Shown here: positions 1-7,830 of the stretch, in pieces
How positions within the stretch are numbered: the stretch's first letter is position 1
Layout of the letters: every line of letters starts with the position of its first letter
Assembly: GCF_021390575.1 (NCBI RefSeq)
Contig: NZ_JAJEJQ010000002.1
Location: forward strand, 1,364,001 to 1,428,000
Direction of reading: 5' to 3'
DNA: 64,000 nt
Source of the DNA: Paraburkholderia adhaesiva
GTDB lineage: Bacteria > Pseudomonadota > Gammaproteobacteria > Burkholderiales > Burkholderiaceae
Position numbers and translations under genes: made by a program
The notes under the pieces: generated by a model
What the model was told of the DNA's origin: nothing
Databases searched by the model: none
What the model saw: only the letters and a program-made list of their open reading frames with translations

Positions 1-704
1 TGGCTGACCGACTCGTACGCTTTCAGGTAGACCTCTTCGTACTTGATGCTGCGCCACACCCGTTCGACGAACACGTTGTCGCGCCAGGCCCCTTTGCCGT
101 CCATCGACAGCCGCACGCCCCGGCTCAGCACCGCCTCGGTGAACGCGCCCGCCGTGAACTGGCTACCCTGATCGGTGTTCACGATGTCGGGCAGTCCGTA
201 GCGGGCGAACGCCTCTTCCAGCGCCTCGACGGCGTGCGTGGCTTCCAGCGTGATGGCGACCCGGTACGCGAGAATCTTGCGGCTCGCCCAGTCCACCACT
301 GCCGTCAGGTACACGAAGCCGCGCGCCATCGGAATGTACGTCGTGTCGAGGGCGAACACCTGATTGGCACGCTCGATCTTCATGCCGCGCAGCAGGTACG
401 GCCAGATCTTGTGCTGCGCGTTGCGGCGGCTCGTGTTCGGCTTGCAGTACAGCGCCTCGACGCCCATGCGCTTCATCAGCGTGCGTACGCGACGGCGACC
501 CACCTCATGGCCTTCCCGGCGCAACAGGCGCGCCAGCATCCGCGCCCCTGCAAATGGGAACTCCATGTGCAGTTCGTCGATTCGCCGCATCAGCAACTGA
601 TCGACCTCGCTGACCGGCTGCGCCCGGTAATATGCGCTCGATCTCGCGATGCCAACCAGTCGCGTCTGTCGCGAAACCGGCAGCGCATGCGTACAGTCAA
701 TCAT
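1..704 (-). CDS. IS3-family transposase OrfB (partial at window edge)
   Basis: This is the catalytic half of an IS3-type transposase, an rve/DDE integrase core. All three catalytic acidic residues can be read before the window ends: Asp in LDTTYIPM, Asp in NTDQGSQF, and Glu in FVERVWRSIKYEE. The N-terminal HTH_21-like region (GIARSSAYYRAQ) is also present. The ATG at 704-702 overlaps the orfA stop in an ATGA arrangement, so OrfB may be made by translational coupling or by the programmed -1 frameshift typical of the family. Only the last part of the C-terminus is missing. Confidence 0.9.
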   Translation of the reverse strand, partial: MIDCTHALPVSRQTRLVGIARSSAYYRAQPVSEVDQLLMRRIDELHMEFPFAGARMLARLLRREGHEVGRRRVRTLMKRMGVEALYCKPNTSRRNAQHKIWPYLLRGMKIERANQVFALDTTYIPMARGFVYLTAVVDWASRKILAYRVAITLEATHAVEALEEAFARYGLPDIVNTDQGSQFTAGAFTEAVLSRGVRLSMDGKGAWRDNVFVERVWRSIKYEEVYLKAYESVS

Positions 705-1009
705 CGCTTTGCGCTCAGCAGTCCGGCTTTGCCGAGCGCTCCTGACAAAAAATCGTTCTCCAGCGTCAACTGCCCGATCTTCGCGTGCAGCGTTTTCACG
801 TCCACCGGCGGATCGCTCGACGGTGCACCTGTCGCACCAAACACGTCTGCCGCACGCTCCTGCAACTGCCGCTTCCATTCCGTGATCTGGTTCGGATGTA
901 CATCAAACTGCTGTGCCAGTTCGGCCAGCGTGCGCTCACCTTTGACCGCTGCCAGTGCCACTTTCGCTTTGAACGCCGCTGAGTGCGTCCGTCGGGTTCT
1001 CTTCGTCAT
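701..1009 (-). CDS. IS3-family transposase OrfA (HTH_8/Tnp_1 type)
   Basis: This 102-residue protein begins MTKRTRRTHSAAFKAKVALA, a typical IS3 OrfA start. It has an N-terminal helix-turn-helix (ELAQQFDVHPNQITEWKRQL, about residues 30-50) and a C-terminal coiled region (LHAKIGQLTLENDFLSGAL) that acts as a leucine zipper for dimerisation in this family. In IS3 elements OrfA binds the inverted repeats and, fused to OrfB by frameshifting, forms the active transposase. The gene looks intact, so the element may be mobile. Confidence 0.93.
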   Translation of the reverse strand: MTKRTRRTHSAAFKAKVALAAVKGERTLAELAQQFDVHPNQITEWKRQLQERAADVFGATGAPSSDPPVDVKTLHAKIGQLTLENDFLSGALGKAGLLSAKR

Positions 1010-1091
1010 TTCCTCGGTTCCTTTGCCAGCATTATCGCTGGCTCAGGCCCCGGCCAAACCACTTATCCGACTGTCCGAATTTGCGCGGCCA

Positions 1092-1649
1092 CCTCTGATC
1101 ATCGCCGAACTGCTTGATTCGGCCTGGAAGCCCGCACAGGTGTGCTTCACTCACAGGGCTCCGCGAGACAGCAGGCCTCATCGCAAGTTCTTTGGCATCC
1201 CCGTCACGTTTAACGCCGAATTCGACGGCATGGTGTGTCGCGCGGCTGACCTCGGCCGGCCACTGCCGCGTGGCAAGCGTGACGCGACCCGCTTCGCGGT
1301 TAGGTACCTCGATCAAGTCCTGGCGCAGCAACGCCCAAGCTCCAGCGCGACGGCCCGACAATTTATTGCCGCCATGCTGGCAAGCGGCCGCTGCACCGCC
1401 GCGCAACTCGCCGAGCATCTGGGCGTCGATCGCCGGACGGTCCACCGACATCTGATGACCGAAGGCGAATCGTTCCGGGGGCTCCTTCAATCGACCCGGA
1501 TGGAACTGGCGGAGCGGCTCGTGGCAGAAAGCGACCTCGCGCTATCGGAGGTCGGCACACTCCTCGGGTTTGCAGTACCTAGCGCTTTTTCCAGCTGGTT
1601 CGCGAGGACATTTGGCAGCAGCCCCTCGCAGTGGCGGAGGAACCGCTAG
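1092..1649 (+). pseudogene. AraC-family transcriptional regulator, C-terminal remnant cut by the IS
   Basis: About 185 codons remain of an AraC-type regulator of the arabinose-binding-like (OruR/PA3782-type) group. The segment runs through the end of the ligand-binding domain (VCFTHRAPRDSRPHRKFFG) and a C-terminal double HTH (AAQLAEHLGVDRRTVHRHL, then VGTLLGFAVPSAFSSWFARTFG). It ends with the usual SPSQWRRNR tail. No start codon or N-terminal half is present; the IS3 element lies where they should be. The frame runs open into the IS, but any product would lack most of the sensor domain. The remnant is convergent with the BKACE gene, whose regulator it may have been. Confidence 0.75.
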
Positions 1650-1704
1650 CGAACGCCGACACGTCCCGACGCGTTGCCCTGCGTCGGGATGGTCGGCGAT
1701 GTCG

Positions 1705-2760
1705 TCAGGCGTGGAGCGTGAAGCCGCGCTGGCCGGGCTTGCGATTCGGCGCAAAACCGACTTTGGCCAGCGTCTCGTCGACGCCGTCGTAGAACTCATC
1801 GACCTTGTAGATCTGGCGCGCTTCCTTGCCCGTCGCGATCTCCCGTCCGAATTCGCGGGAGATGCGTACGAGTTGCTCGATCTGCTTGACCGTGCTCATC
1901 TTGCTCTTGTGGTCCTGCGTCCAGATGTTGTCCTCGATGCCACAGCGCACATGCAGGCCCATCGCGATGGCCATCATGTTGATCGGCAGGACGTGGCGCA
2001 TCGACGACTCCAGCGTCAGGATTGCGCCGTCCGGCACGTGGCGGATGAAGTTCATCAGCGTGTACGGATTGGCGCCGTCGAAGCCGCCGCCGATCATCAC
2101 ATAGGTCAGTTTCAGCGGCCCGCGGTAGATACCGCGGCGCATCATGCGCTCGACCGTCTCGAGCTGGGAGACGTCGCCAAGCTGAAATTCGGTCTGGATG
2201 CGCTTTGCCTGCAGACGTCGCAGATGCTCCTCCATCCACGCAGGCCCGGCTGGAATGGTCATCTCGCGATACGCCTCGTACATCTTCGGCTCGCTCAGCG
2301 ACGTGCCGGCGACGTCAGCCGCGGTCATCTTCTCGCAGACATTCATCTGGTTTGAGTTGATCGCAATGGTCACCTGATCGGGCTTCGGCAGCAGTTCGGC
2401 CAGCATGTGACGGGTATCGTCACTCAGCCACTTCGCCGCGTCACCTTCGTTCTCAGGCGCAAACGAGATCGAGCCGCCAACCTGCAGAATCATGTCGGGC
2501 ACGGCCTCGCGCAGCCCGGCAAGCAATTCGTTGAACTTGGACAGGCGCTTGGAGCCCTTCCCGTCGTCCTCGCGAACATGCACGTGCAGCGCGGTTGCGC
2601 CGGCGTTGTAGCAATCGACGGCCTTCTGAACCTGATCCTTGATGCTGACCGGAATGTCTTCCGGGAAATCCGAGGGGAGCCACTCGGGCCCGTAGGGCGC
2701 GGCGCAGATGCACAGCTTTTGTTGATTCTCGGGGAACCACGAATCGTCCATGAAGTTCAC
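1705..2760 (-). CDS. Beta-keto acid cleavage enzyme (BKACE, DUF849 family)
   Basis: This 351-residue protein belongs to the BKACE family, named after Kce, the 3-keto-5-aminohexanoate cleavage enzyme. Family members use Zn2+ to condense a beta-keto acid with acetyl-CoA, giving acetoacetate and a new CoA ester. The zinc-binding His-X-His pair is visible in TALHVHVRE (His59, His61), and the TIM-barrel segments PDMILQVGG and KLTYVMIGGGFDGANPY are typical. Substrate specificity varies widely in the family (3-keto-5-aminohexanoate, dehydrocarnitine and others) and cannot be read here. The gene follows the TauD-like dioxygenase by 79 bases on the same strand, so the two probably share a transcript and a catabolic pathway. 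Confidence 0.88.
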   Translation of the reverse strand: MNFMDDSWFPENQQKLCICAAPYGPEWLPSDFPEDIPVSIKDQVQKAVDCYNAGATALHVHVREDDGKGSKRLSKFNELLAGLREAVPDMILQVGGSISFAPENEGDAAKWLSDDTRHMLAELLPKPDQVTIAINSNQMNVCEKMTAADVAGTSLSEPKMYEAYREMTIPAGPAWMEEHLRRLQAKRIQTEFQLGDVSQLETVERMMRRGIYRGPLKLTYVMIGGGFDGANPYTLMNFIRHVPDGAILTLESSMRHVLPINMMAIAMGLHVRCGIEDNIWTQDHKSKMSTVKQIEQLVRISREFGREIATGKEARQIYKVDEFYDGVDETLAKVGFAPNRKPGQRGFTLHA

Positions 2761-2839
2761 GGCTGTCTCCTTGTATCGGCCCGACGCGTGCGCGGGCCGG
2801 AGTTAGGTTTTTTGGGGGTTTTCGATCAGCCCGCGTCAA

Positions 2840-3709
2840 TCACGCTGGGCGCTCGCCGGGAGCGAAGGGGCGGTCGCCGATGATCCCGGCGCGTTCCATC
2901 TTTCGATGGCAAGGCGGATAGTCCATGACCGCGTAATGCTGGGTCGAGCGGTTGTCCCAGATCGCCATGCTGCTGGGCTTCCAGCGCCAGCGCACCTGAT
3001 ATTCGGGAATGAACGCCTGGCTCACCAGATAACGCAGCAGATCGCCCGCACCGGGGTTGGCGTCCTGCCCATAGCGCACGTTCGCCGCCGTGTGGAAGTT
3101 TGTGAAGTGCGTGGTGAACGCATTCACGAACAGGATGTTCTCGCCGGTTTCGGGATGCTCGCGCACCACCGGGTGTTCAGCGTCCGGATACCGTGACTTG
3201 AGCGCGAGTCGTTTCTCGATCGGCATCGCAGCACCAAAGCTGGCCTCGAGGCTGTGGCGGGCACGCAGCCCGGCAATCTTGCGTTTGATCTCTTCCGGCA
3301 GCTTCTCGTAGGCGAGCACCATGTTGGCCCACGTCGTATCAGCGCCGACGCTCGGTCCTTCTACGCAGCGCAGCACGCAACCCATCGGCGGCGCCTCGCG
3401 CCACGTGGCGTCGGTGTGCCACGCGTTCTCATAGCGGTCAATCGGTTGGTCAGGCGATTTGTAGATCTGCACGAGGCCGGGCGCGTCCGGATGAGACGGC
3501 GCCACCGGATGATCCTCGAGTTCGCCAAACCGGCGGGCGAAGGCGACGTGATCGGCGCGGCTGATGTTTTGATCGCGCAGAAACAGCACCTTGTGTTGCA
3601 GCAGCGCAGCTTTGATTTCGGCGAACAGGCCGTTGTCGTGTACTGCATCGGCCAGATTGACACCGGTCAGTTCGGCGCCGATCGCACAGGTCAATTGTTC
3701 GATTCGCAT
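2840..3709 (-). CDS. TauD/TfdA-family Fe(II)/2-oxoglutarate-dependent dioxygenase
   Basis: This 289-residue protein has the TauD fold signature. The Fe(II) ligands His and Asp lie in AWHTDATW, and the distal His in NRSTQHYAVMDY. The 2-oxoglutarate-binding Arg lies shortly after, in HRKMERAGI. Family members hydroxylate next to a heteroatom (taurine, 2,4-D, alkyl sulfates, betaines), so the substrate is not determined. The start has a strong AGGAGGAA ribosome-binding site. It is the first gene of a two-gene unit with BKACE, suggesting hydroxylation followed by cleavage of a beta-keto acid. Upstream are an 18-codon leader ORF and two phased repeats. Confidence 0.87.
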   Translation of the reverse strand: MRIEQLTCAIGAELTGVNLADAVHDNGLFAEIKAALLQHKVLFLRDQNISRADHVAFARRFGELEDHPVAPSHPDAPGLVQIYKSPDQPIDRYENAWHTDATWREAPPMGCVLRCVEGPSVGADTTWANMVLAYEKLPEEIKRKIAGLRARHSLEASFGAAMPIEKRLALKSRYPDAEHPVVREHPETGENILFVNAFTTHFTNFHTAANVRYGQDANPGAGDLLRYLVSQAFIPEYQVRWRWKPSSMAIWDNRSTQHYAVMDYPPCHRKMERAGIIGDRPFAPGERPA

Positions 3710-3719
3710 CGTGTTCCTC

Positions 3720-3776
3720 CTAGGGTCTCGGGATCAGGTTGCGAATCGGTGAATGCAGCTCCTCAGTGAAGGCCAT
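3720..3776 (-). CDS. Possible 18-residue leader peptide upstream of the dioxygenase
   Basis: A short ORF encodes MAFTEELHSPIRNLIPRP and ends in TAG 10 bases before the dioxygenase ATG. It has its own AAGGAG ribosome-binding site 8 bases before its ATG. A stop-proximal arrangement like this could couple translation of the dioxygenase or act as an upstream ORF. It has no recognised family and could also be chance or a decayed gene start. Confidence 0.35.
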   Translation of the reverse strand: MAFTEELHSPIRNLIPRP

Positions 3777-3858
3777 ATGTGGGCTCCTTGTCTCCGTTCG
3801 TTTTGGGCGCGTGTTTGATTCGCGTGGAAGAAAGTTAAGATTTTCTGCTCGGATAGAC

Positions 3859-3895
3859 TTTCTCGATTGGGACAATTACTTTCTCATTTGGGACA
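3859..3895. promoter_or_regulatory. Tandem operator-like repeats, 21-bp period
   Basis: Two 16-bp sites, TTTCTCGATTGGGACA (3859-3874) and TTTCTCATTTGGGACA (3880-3895), match at 14 of 16 positions and repeat every 21 bp, two helical turns. Each is an imperfect palindrome of the form TGTCCC-N4-GAGAAA. This resembles the upstream activating sites of sigma-54 activators of the AcoR type, although no good -24/-12 promoter was found nearby. They lie about 150 bp upstream of the dioxygenase start. Confidence 0.5.
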
Positions 3896-4701
3896 GGTCG
3901 TTGCGCATGCCCCTGGCGTCTTGATGCAGGTCAAAAATGAACGTTGGGTAGCTTGTGTGGCTGCACAGAAAAACCGCGAGGTTGCTGACGCTAATCACGT
4001 GTTGCAACGGGCGCTGCAGGTTCGGCGAATAACGCTGCGGTCCGTGCAATTTGAAATGACTGAGGCAACGCGGTCGGACATCGGCGCATGGTTCAAGGAT
4101 GCAGCGTTGAGGCGGAGAAGTGCCTTTCGCCCGGTCGCCTGGCGGCGTTTTCAATCAATTCAACCGGCAATACATCGCGTGGGCAGAGCGCCTGGCCGGC
4201 AACGTTCGCGTCTTTGGGCGACGCACACAGGCAATCGCGCTCCGCCAACGGCTTCGGCGTCGCGGCGCGGCCCGCGCGCTTCAGACAGGACGGCGCCCCG
4301 TATACGAGGGTGTGGCGGCGCAAGGGTGTGCAATCAGTTCCCCACGCAGGTCACGTACGATCCAGATTGCGAGATCGATACGTTCGACTCCGGGGGCCGC
4401 TAAGGGATCGCTATTTATTAATTTCGTAGCGCGTAATCGCGCATCAGTCCCCCGCAGCGGGGCTGATGCGGATACGCAACCGACGATCCAATCAAGCGTT
4501 ATGGCGCGCGTTGTAAACGTGAAGATTGGACTCGCGTTCTCACAGCGCGCGAAGATACCGTGCAATAAGGCGAGTGCGGACGGACTTCTGTCCGACGCAA
4601 ACCGGTCTGCGGCTGCGAGAGTGCTGCAATGCAGGGCGGAAGATGACGATATTCCGCCTGCTTGATCAAACTACCGTGGTGCAGATTCGCACGAGCAGTG
4701 A
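3896..4701. other. Intergenic stretch without a recognisable gene
   Basis: About 800 bases between the operator-like repeats and the CsgG-like gene. Open frames exist on both strands, but none has a recognisable domain, good ribosome-binding site or plausible protein composition. It may be the remains of a decayed gene, for example a regulator reading away from the dioxygenase, but nothing identifiable is left. Confidence 0.5.
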
Positions 4702-5523
4702 TCAATTCACCTGCAAATTCCCGCCGGCGCCGAGGCCACCCTTCACGCTTTGTGCTTTGTATTGCTTCACGGATGTAACGAGGTTATTTAGCGAATCCGT
4801 GAAAGCGGCCACGATTACCTTGCCCTGCGCCGTATTCGCGTATGCCCCCCCAGCGCCGCCACCTGCGCCGCCAGCACCTCCGGCAACGAGGCCGGCGAGC
4901 ACACCATAGTCGACGTTCTTGGCCGATCCCTCGGCGGCGGCCAGTTGGACGCTCGAACGGTTATCGACCAGCGTGAGTAATGTCGACGCTTCCTGAGTCT
5001 TCATCGTGCCGGCGACACCGGCAAGCGCCCCGCCGACGACTGGCACGAACGCGAGCAGTCCCGCTGCACCGCCACCTGCGTTGGCGTTGCTAAAGGTGAT
5101 GCTGGGGCTGATGGTGTAGTCGGCGGCGACCATCTGGCCTTTGTGCATTTTCGAAGTTTTGCGAAGCTCGCCAGTTGCATTGAGTGCGCGCTCATCCATC
5201 GCTGCAGCCAGTGCACGGCCACGATCGACAATCACGAAGCAGTTGGATTGCTGCACAAGCAGCTTTAGAACAGGGACCGTGCTGCCGAGCTGATATTGCC
5301 CGGTCACCAGACCGTACCAGGGGGCAGTGGTGTCTTCTACGATCGAAACCGTCCCGAGGGGTGCGGCGCAATGCGACAGGCCGGCATTGGCGTTCTGCGA
5401 TGTCGAGCCGGCTGCCGAGCCAGTCGCGGTCGTTTTCGCCGACGTTGCACCCATCTGCATGTCGGAGCATGCGGCCAGAAAAAGCAGCGACAAGGCTGCA
5501 GCCCCCATCAATTTGACTTCCAT
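4702..5523 (-). CDS. CsgG-like outer-membrane lipoprotein
   Basis: This 273-residue protein begins with a lipoprotein signal peptide (LSLLFLAAC, lipobox Cys19). The middle (PVLKLLVQQSNCFVIVDRGRALAAAMDERAL, read in parts across about residues 80-115) matches the CsgG/HfaB-type fold, in which a conserved 'FxvvdRgr' strand precedes a helix. Glycine-rich stretches (NANAGGGAAGLLAF and AGGAGGAGGGAGGAYA) could form membrane-inserting hairpins. Related lipoproteins form curli or holdfast secretion pores or serve as peptidoglycan-associated assembly factors. No curli or holdfast gene is nearby, so the exported partner is unknown. Confidence 0.7.
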   Translation of the reverse strand: MEVKLMGAAALSLLFLAACSDMQMGATSAKTTATGSAAGSTSQNANAGLSHCAAPLGTVSIVEDTTAPWYGLVTGQYQLGSTVPVLKLLVQQSNCFVIVDRGRALAAAMDERALNATGELRKTSKMHKGQMVAADYTISPSITFSNANAGGGAAGLLAFVPVVGGALAGVAGTMKTQEASTLLTLVDNRSSVQLAAAEGSAKNVDYGVLAGLVAGGAGGAGGGAGGAYANTAQGKVIVAAFTDSLNNLVTSVKQYKAQSVKGGLGAGGNLQVN

Positions 5524-6209
5524 GGTTCCTCGCTTATTGTTCTTTGGTTTTTCAGTCGTTGAGTTTTCTGCCTAACGGGATTTAGGCAAGTAGCGTCGGG
5601 TGTTCTACATTGGCGCCATCCGAATATCGGCAATTCGGCATGAATCTTCAAAGTGGGTGTTTAATCTTTGTTATGCCGCAAGAAAAATCTCGGGTTGGCA
5701 TGTTGGGTCTGCATTATTGACGCGAGCGTTGCTTGAGTTATGCGTTTTGGCTGCAGCATGCAACGGGCTGAATGCGGAAGCGCCGCGGTTCCAAAGGCAC
5801 GTATTCCGCTGCAATACGGGATTGGGTGAAACGATTGGCGTATCCCCGGAAGTCGCCATTCAGTTCGTGCGAGGCAATAGCCGAGATGGAGTGTCACCAG
5901 ACTTTTTAGTTGAGGCCCTCCCAACGGCAGTGATGATTTGACTTTTGCCAGCCAGTGCGTGCGAGCGCTCCACTCCTTCGACGCCGAGCCTGCTGCCGTG
6001 ATCCTGCCAGCCGATTGCCCCCGATCCCGATTTCCACCCGGCAACTGGAAGAAGCCACTACCGACCTGCAGTCGTGTGCACGGATCATCGCCAGACTGTC
6101 GCGGGCGGCATGAGGCGTTTTGTGTCATATTGACCGTTTTTGTGGCAACGCGTAAAGTGTGCCTTCGTCGAACCCCACGCGCTAATTGAGCGTCCCGGAG
6201 AAATCGGAG
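5524..6209. other. Intergenic stretch, no gene seen
   Basis: About 690 bases between the CsgG-like gene and the small ORF ahead of the PLP enzyme. It should contain the minus-strand promoter of the lipoprotein gene and the plus-strand promoter of the aminotransferase-like unit. Open frames on both strands show no domain and no convincing ribosome-binding site. Confidence 0.5.
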
Positions 6210-6344
6210 ATGACCCCGCCGATGCATTTCAAAGAGATCACATTTGCAGCGGACGGCCCGTGGCATGCGCCCGTCTCAGCGACCGCGCCAGCCACACCGA
6301 CCGTCAAACCCTGCATCGCCGTCCATGAGACGGTACGCTCATGA
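6210..6344 (+). CDS. Small ORF translationally coupled to the PLP enzyme
   Basis: This 44-codon ORF (MTPPMHFKEITFAADGPWHA at its start) has a GGAG ribosome-binding site and ends in TGA overlapping the ATG of the class-III PLP enzyme (ATGA). The overlap suggests real translation and coupling. The product has no membrane segment or known domain. It may be a small accessory protein, a coupling leader or the remnant of a larger gene. Confidence 0.4.
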   Translation: MTPPMHFKEITFAADGPWHAPVSATAPATPTVKPCIAVHETVRS

Positions 6345-7750
6345 GCGCCTGTTCCCTGCCCGCCAGCAATGTCGCTCAATCGGAGAGCGACACGAATCTC
6401 ACTGGCCGTCGTAGCGCATGGCAAGACCGCGCGCTCGACGCAAACACTCGCGCGCTCCTCGCACGCGATTCCACGGCGTTCGTTCACCAGTCCGTGTCCA
6501 CGCCGTGCCTGAATGCGATTGCAAAGGCCGAAGGCATCTGGATCGAAGACGTCCAGGGACGCCGATACATGGATTTCCACGGCAACAATGTGCACCACAT
6601 TGGTTACGGACATCCGCGCCTCAAGCAGGCAATCGCGACGCAGATGGACGCACTGCCGTTCGCACCGCGCCGATACGCCTGCGAGACCGCAGTGGAACTG
6701 GCGGAAAAACTCGCGTCGATCGCACCTGCCGATTTATCGAAAGTACTCCTGACGACTGGAGGCTCCGATGCGATCGAAGTCGCGATCAAACTCGCTCGCG
6801 CAGCGACCGGACGCTTCAAGACGCTGTCATTCTGGGATGCTTTTCACGGTGCGGGGACCGGCGCATCGGCATTGTCGGGAGAAGCCCTGTTTCGCGCGGG
6901 GCCGGCCGCGCCGCTCGTCGCGGGCGCGCAGCACGTCGCGCCATTTGCGTGTTATCGGTGCCCGTACGGGCACGCCTGCCACGAGCACGGCGCGCCCAAG
7001 CTCGAAGCATGCAACATGGCGTGCGCGAATATGGTGGACTACGTGCTAGCGCGCGAGGGCGATGTCGCCGCCGTGATCGCCGAACCCGCGCGCTGCGTGC
7101 CCTACCTGCCGCCGCCGGGATATTGGCGGCGCGTGCAGGAGGCATGCCGTCGCCACGGCGCACTGCTCGTCTTCGACGAGATCCCGACCGGACTTGGGAA
7201 GACAGGGAAAATGTTCGCGTGCGACCACGACGGCGTCGTGCCGGACATACTGGTGATGGGCAAAGCGCTGGGTGGCGGAATTCTCCCGATTGCCGCGTGC
7301 ATCGCACGCCCGGATCTGGACGTGGCCGGTGACTGGGCGTTTGGTCATTACACGCACGAAAAGAATCCGGTTACGACGCGCGCTGCGCTCACGACAATCC
7401 AGATCATCGAGGACGAAGGTCTCGTGGAGAATGCGGCGCGCGTGGGCGCGCTCGCGCTCGAACGGCTGGATGAGATGAAGCACCGGCTCGGCGCGATTGG
7501 CGACGTGCGCGGGCGCGGCTTGCTGCTTGGTATCGAACTCGTGAAGAGTCGAGCGGACAAAACACCCGATAACGAACTGGCCGAGGCCGTGTTGTATCGC
7601 GCGCTCGACCGCGGCCTGTCCTTCAAGACGACGATGGGCAATGTGCTGACGCTTACACCGCCGCTTACCGTCACGCCCGCGCAGATGCTGGATGCCCTGG
7701 CGATTATCGAAGAGGCGATCACGGCGGGGACTTCGGCCGATCGACGATAA
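6341..7750 (+). CDS. Class-III PLP-dependent aminotransferase-family enzyme, PbfA-like
   Basis: This 469-residue fold-type I PLP enzyme has the class-III features TTGGSDAIEVAIKLAR (cofactor phosphate binding), LVFDEIPTGLGKTG (Asp stacking on the pyridine N) and the Schiff-base Lys308 in DILVMGKALGGG. A Cys-rich insert (CYRCPYGHACHEHGAPKLEAC, about residues 204-224) and the segment GHYTHEKNPVTTRAALTTI resemble PbfA, the (R)-1-hydroxy-2-aminoethylphosphonate ammonia-lyase, from memory of that family. That would make it a lyase rather than a transaminase. No phnW, phnX or phosphonate transporter is visible nearby, so the substrate assignment is tentative; the fold is certain. The start overlaps the stop of a 44-codon ORF. 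Confidence 0.8.
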   Translation: MSACSLPASNVAQSESDTNLTGRRSAWQDRALDANTRALLARDSTAFVHQSVSTPCLNAIAKAEGIWIEDVQGRRYMDFHGNNVHHIGYGHPRLKQAIATQMDALPFAPRRYACETAVELAEKLASIAPADLSKVLLTTGGSDAIEVAIKLARAATGRFKTLSFWDAFHGAGTGASALSGEALFRAGPAAPLVAGAQHVAPFACYRCPYGHACHEHGAPKLEACNMACANMVDYVLAREGDVAAVIAEPARCVPYLPPPGYWRRVQEACRRHGALLVFDEIPTGLGKTGKMFACDHDGVVPDILVMGKALGGGILPIAACIARPDLDVAGDWAFGHYTHEKNPVTTRAALTTIQIIEDEGLVENAARVGALALERLDEMKHRLGAIGDVRGRGLLLGIELVKSRADKTPDNELAEAVLYRALDRGLSFKTTMGNVLTLTPPLTVTPAQMLDALAIIEEAITAGTSADRR

Positions 7751-7830
7751 CCGAACGCCCACCTGCTATTCCAACGGCGGACGCTCGCTAGTGACGCGCT
7801 AGAGATATTTGACTGCCGGCTAGCAGATCC

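Larger units (their letters stand above)
1..1091 (-). mobile_element. Partial IS3-family insertion sequence
   Basis: The element carries the usual overlapping orfA/orfB pair reading toward the window's left edge, where it is cut off. Its right end is estimated: non-coding sequence upstream of orfA runs to about 1091, after which the reading frame of an AraC-type regulator starts. The outermost bases would then be TGGCCGCGCAAATTCGGACA read inward on the minus strand. The other end and any target-site duplication lie outside the window, so the boundary is an inference from where regulator homology begins. Confidence 0.75.

Noticed and set aside
234..1058. Long plus-strand open frame running through the IS into the AraC remnant
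   Set aside because: Up to about 1090 it is the antisense shadow of the transposase genes; only the part after the IS end has regulator homology.
3710..3860. Sigma-54 -24/-12 promoter expected near the tandem repeats
   Set aside because: No sequence matches GG-N10-GC with proper flanks on either strand.
3867..4665. Several overlapping plus-strand frames between the operator repeats and the CsgG-like gene
   Set aside because: Arg/Ser-rich composition, no ribosome-binding sites and no domain; typical of spurious frames in GC-rich DNA.
5600..6266. Frames of 113 (plus) and 201 (minus) codons upstream of the PLP enzyme
   Set aside because: No recognised fold, poor start sites and overlap each other on opposite strands.
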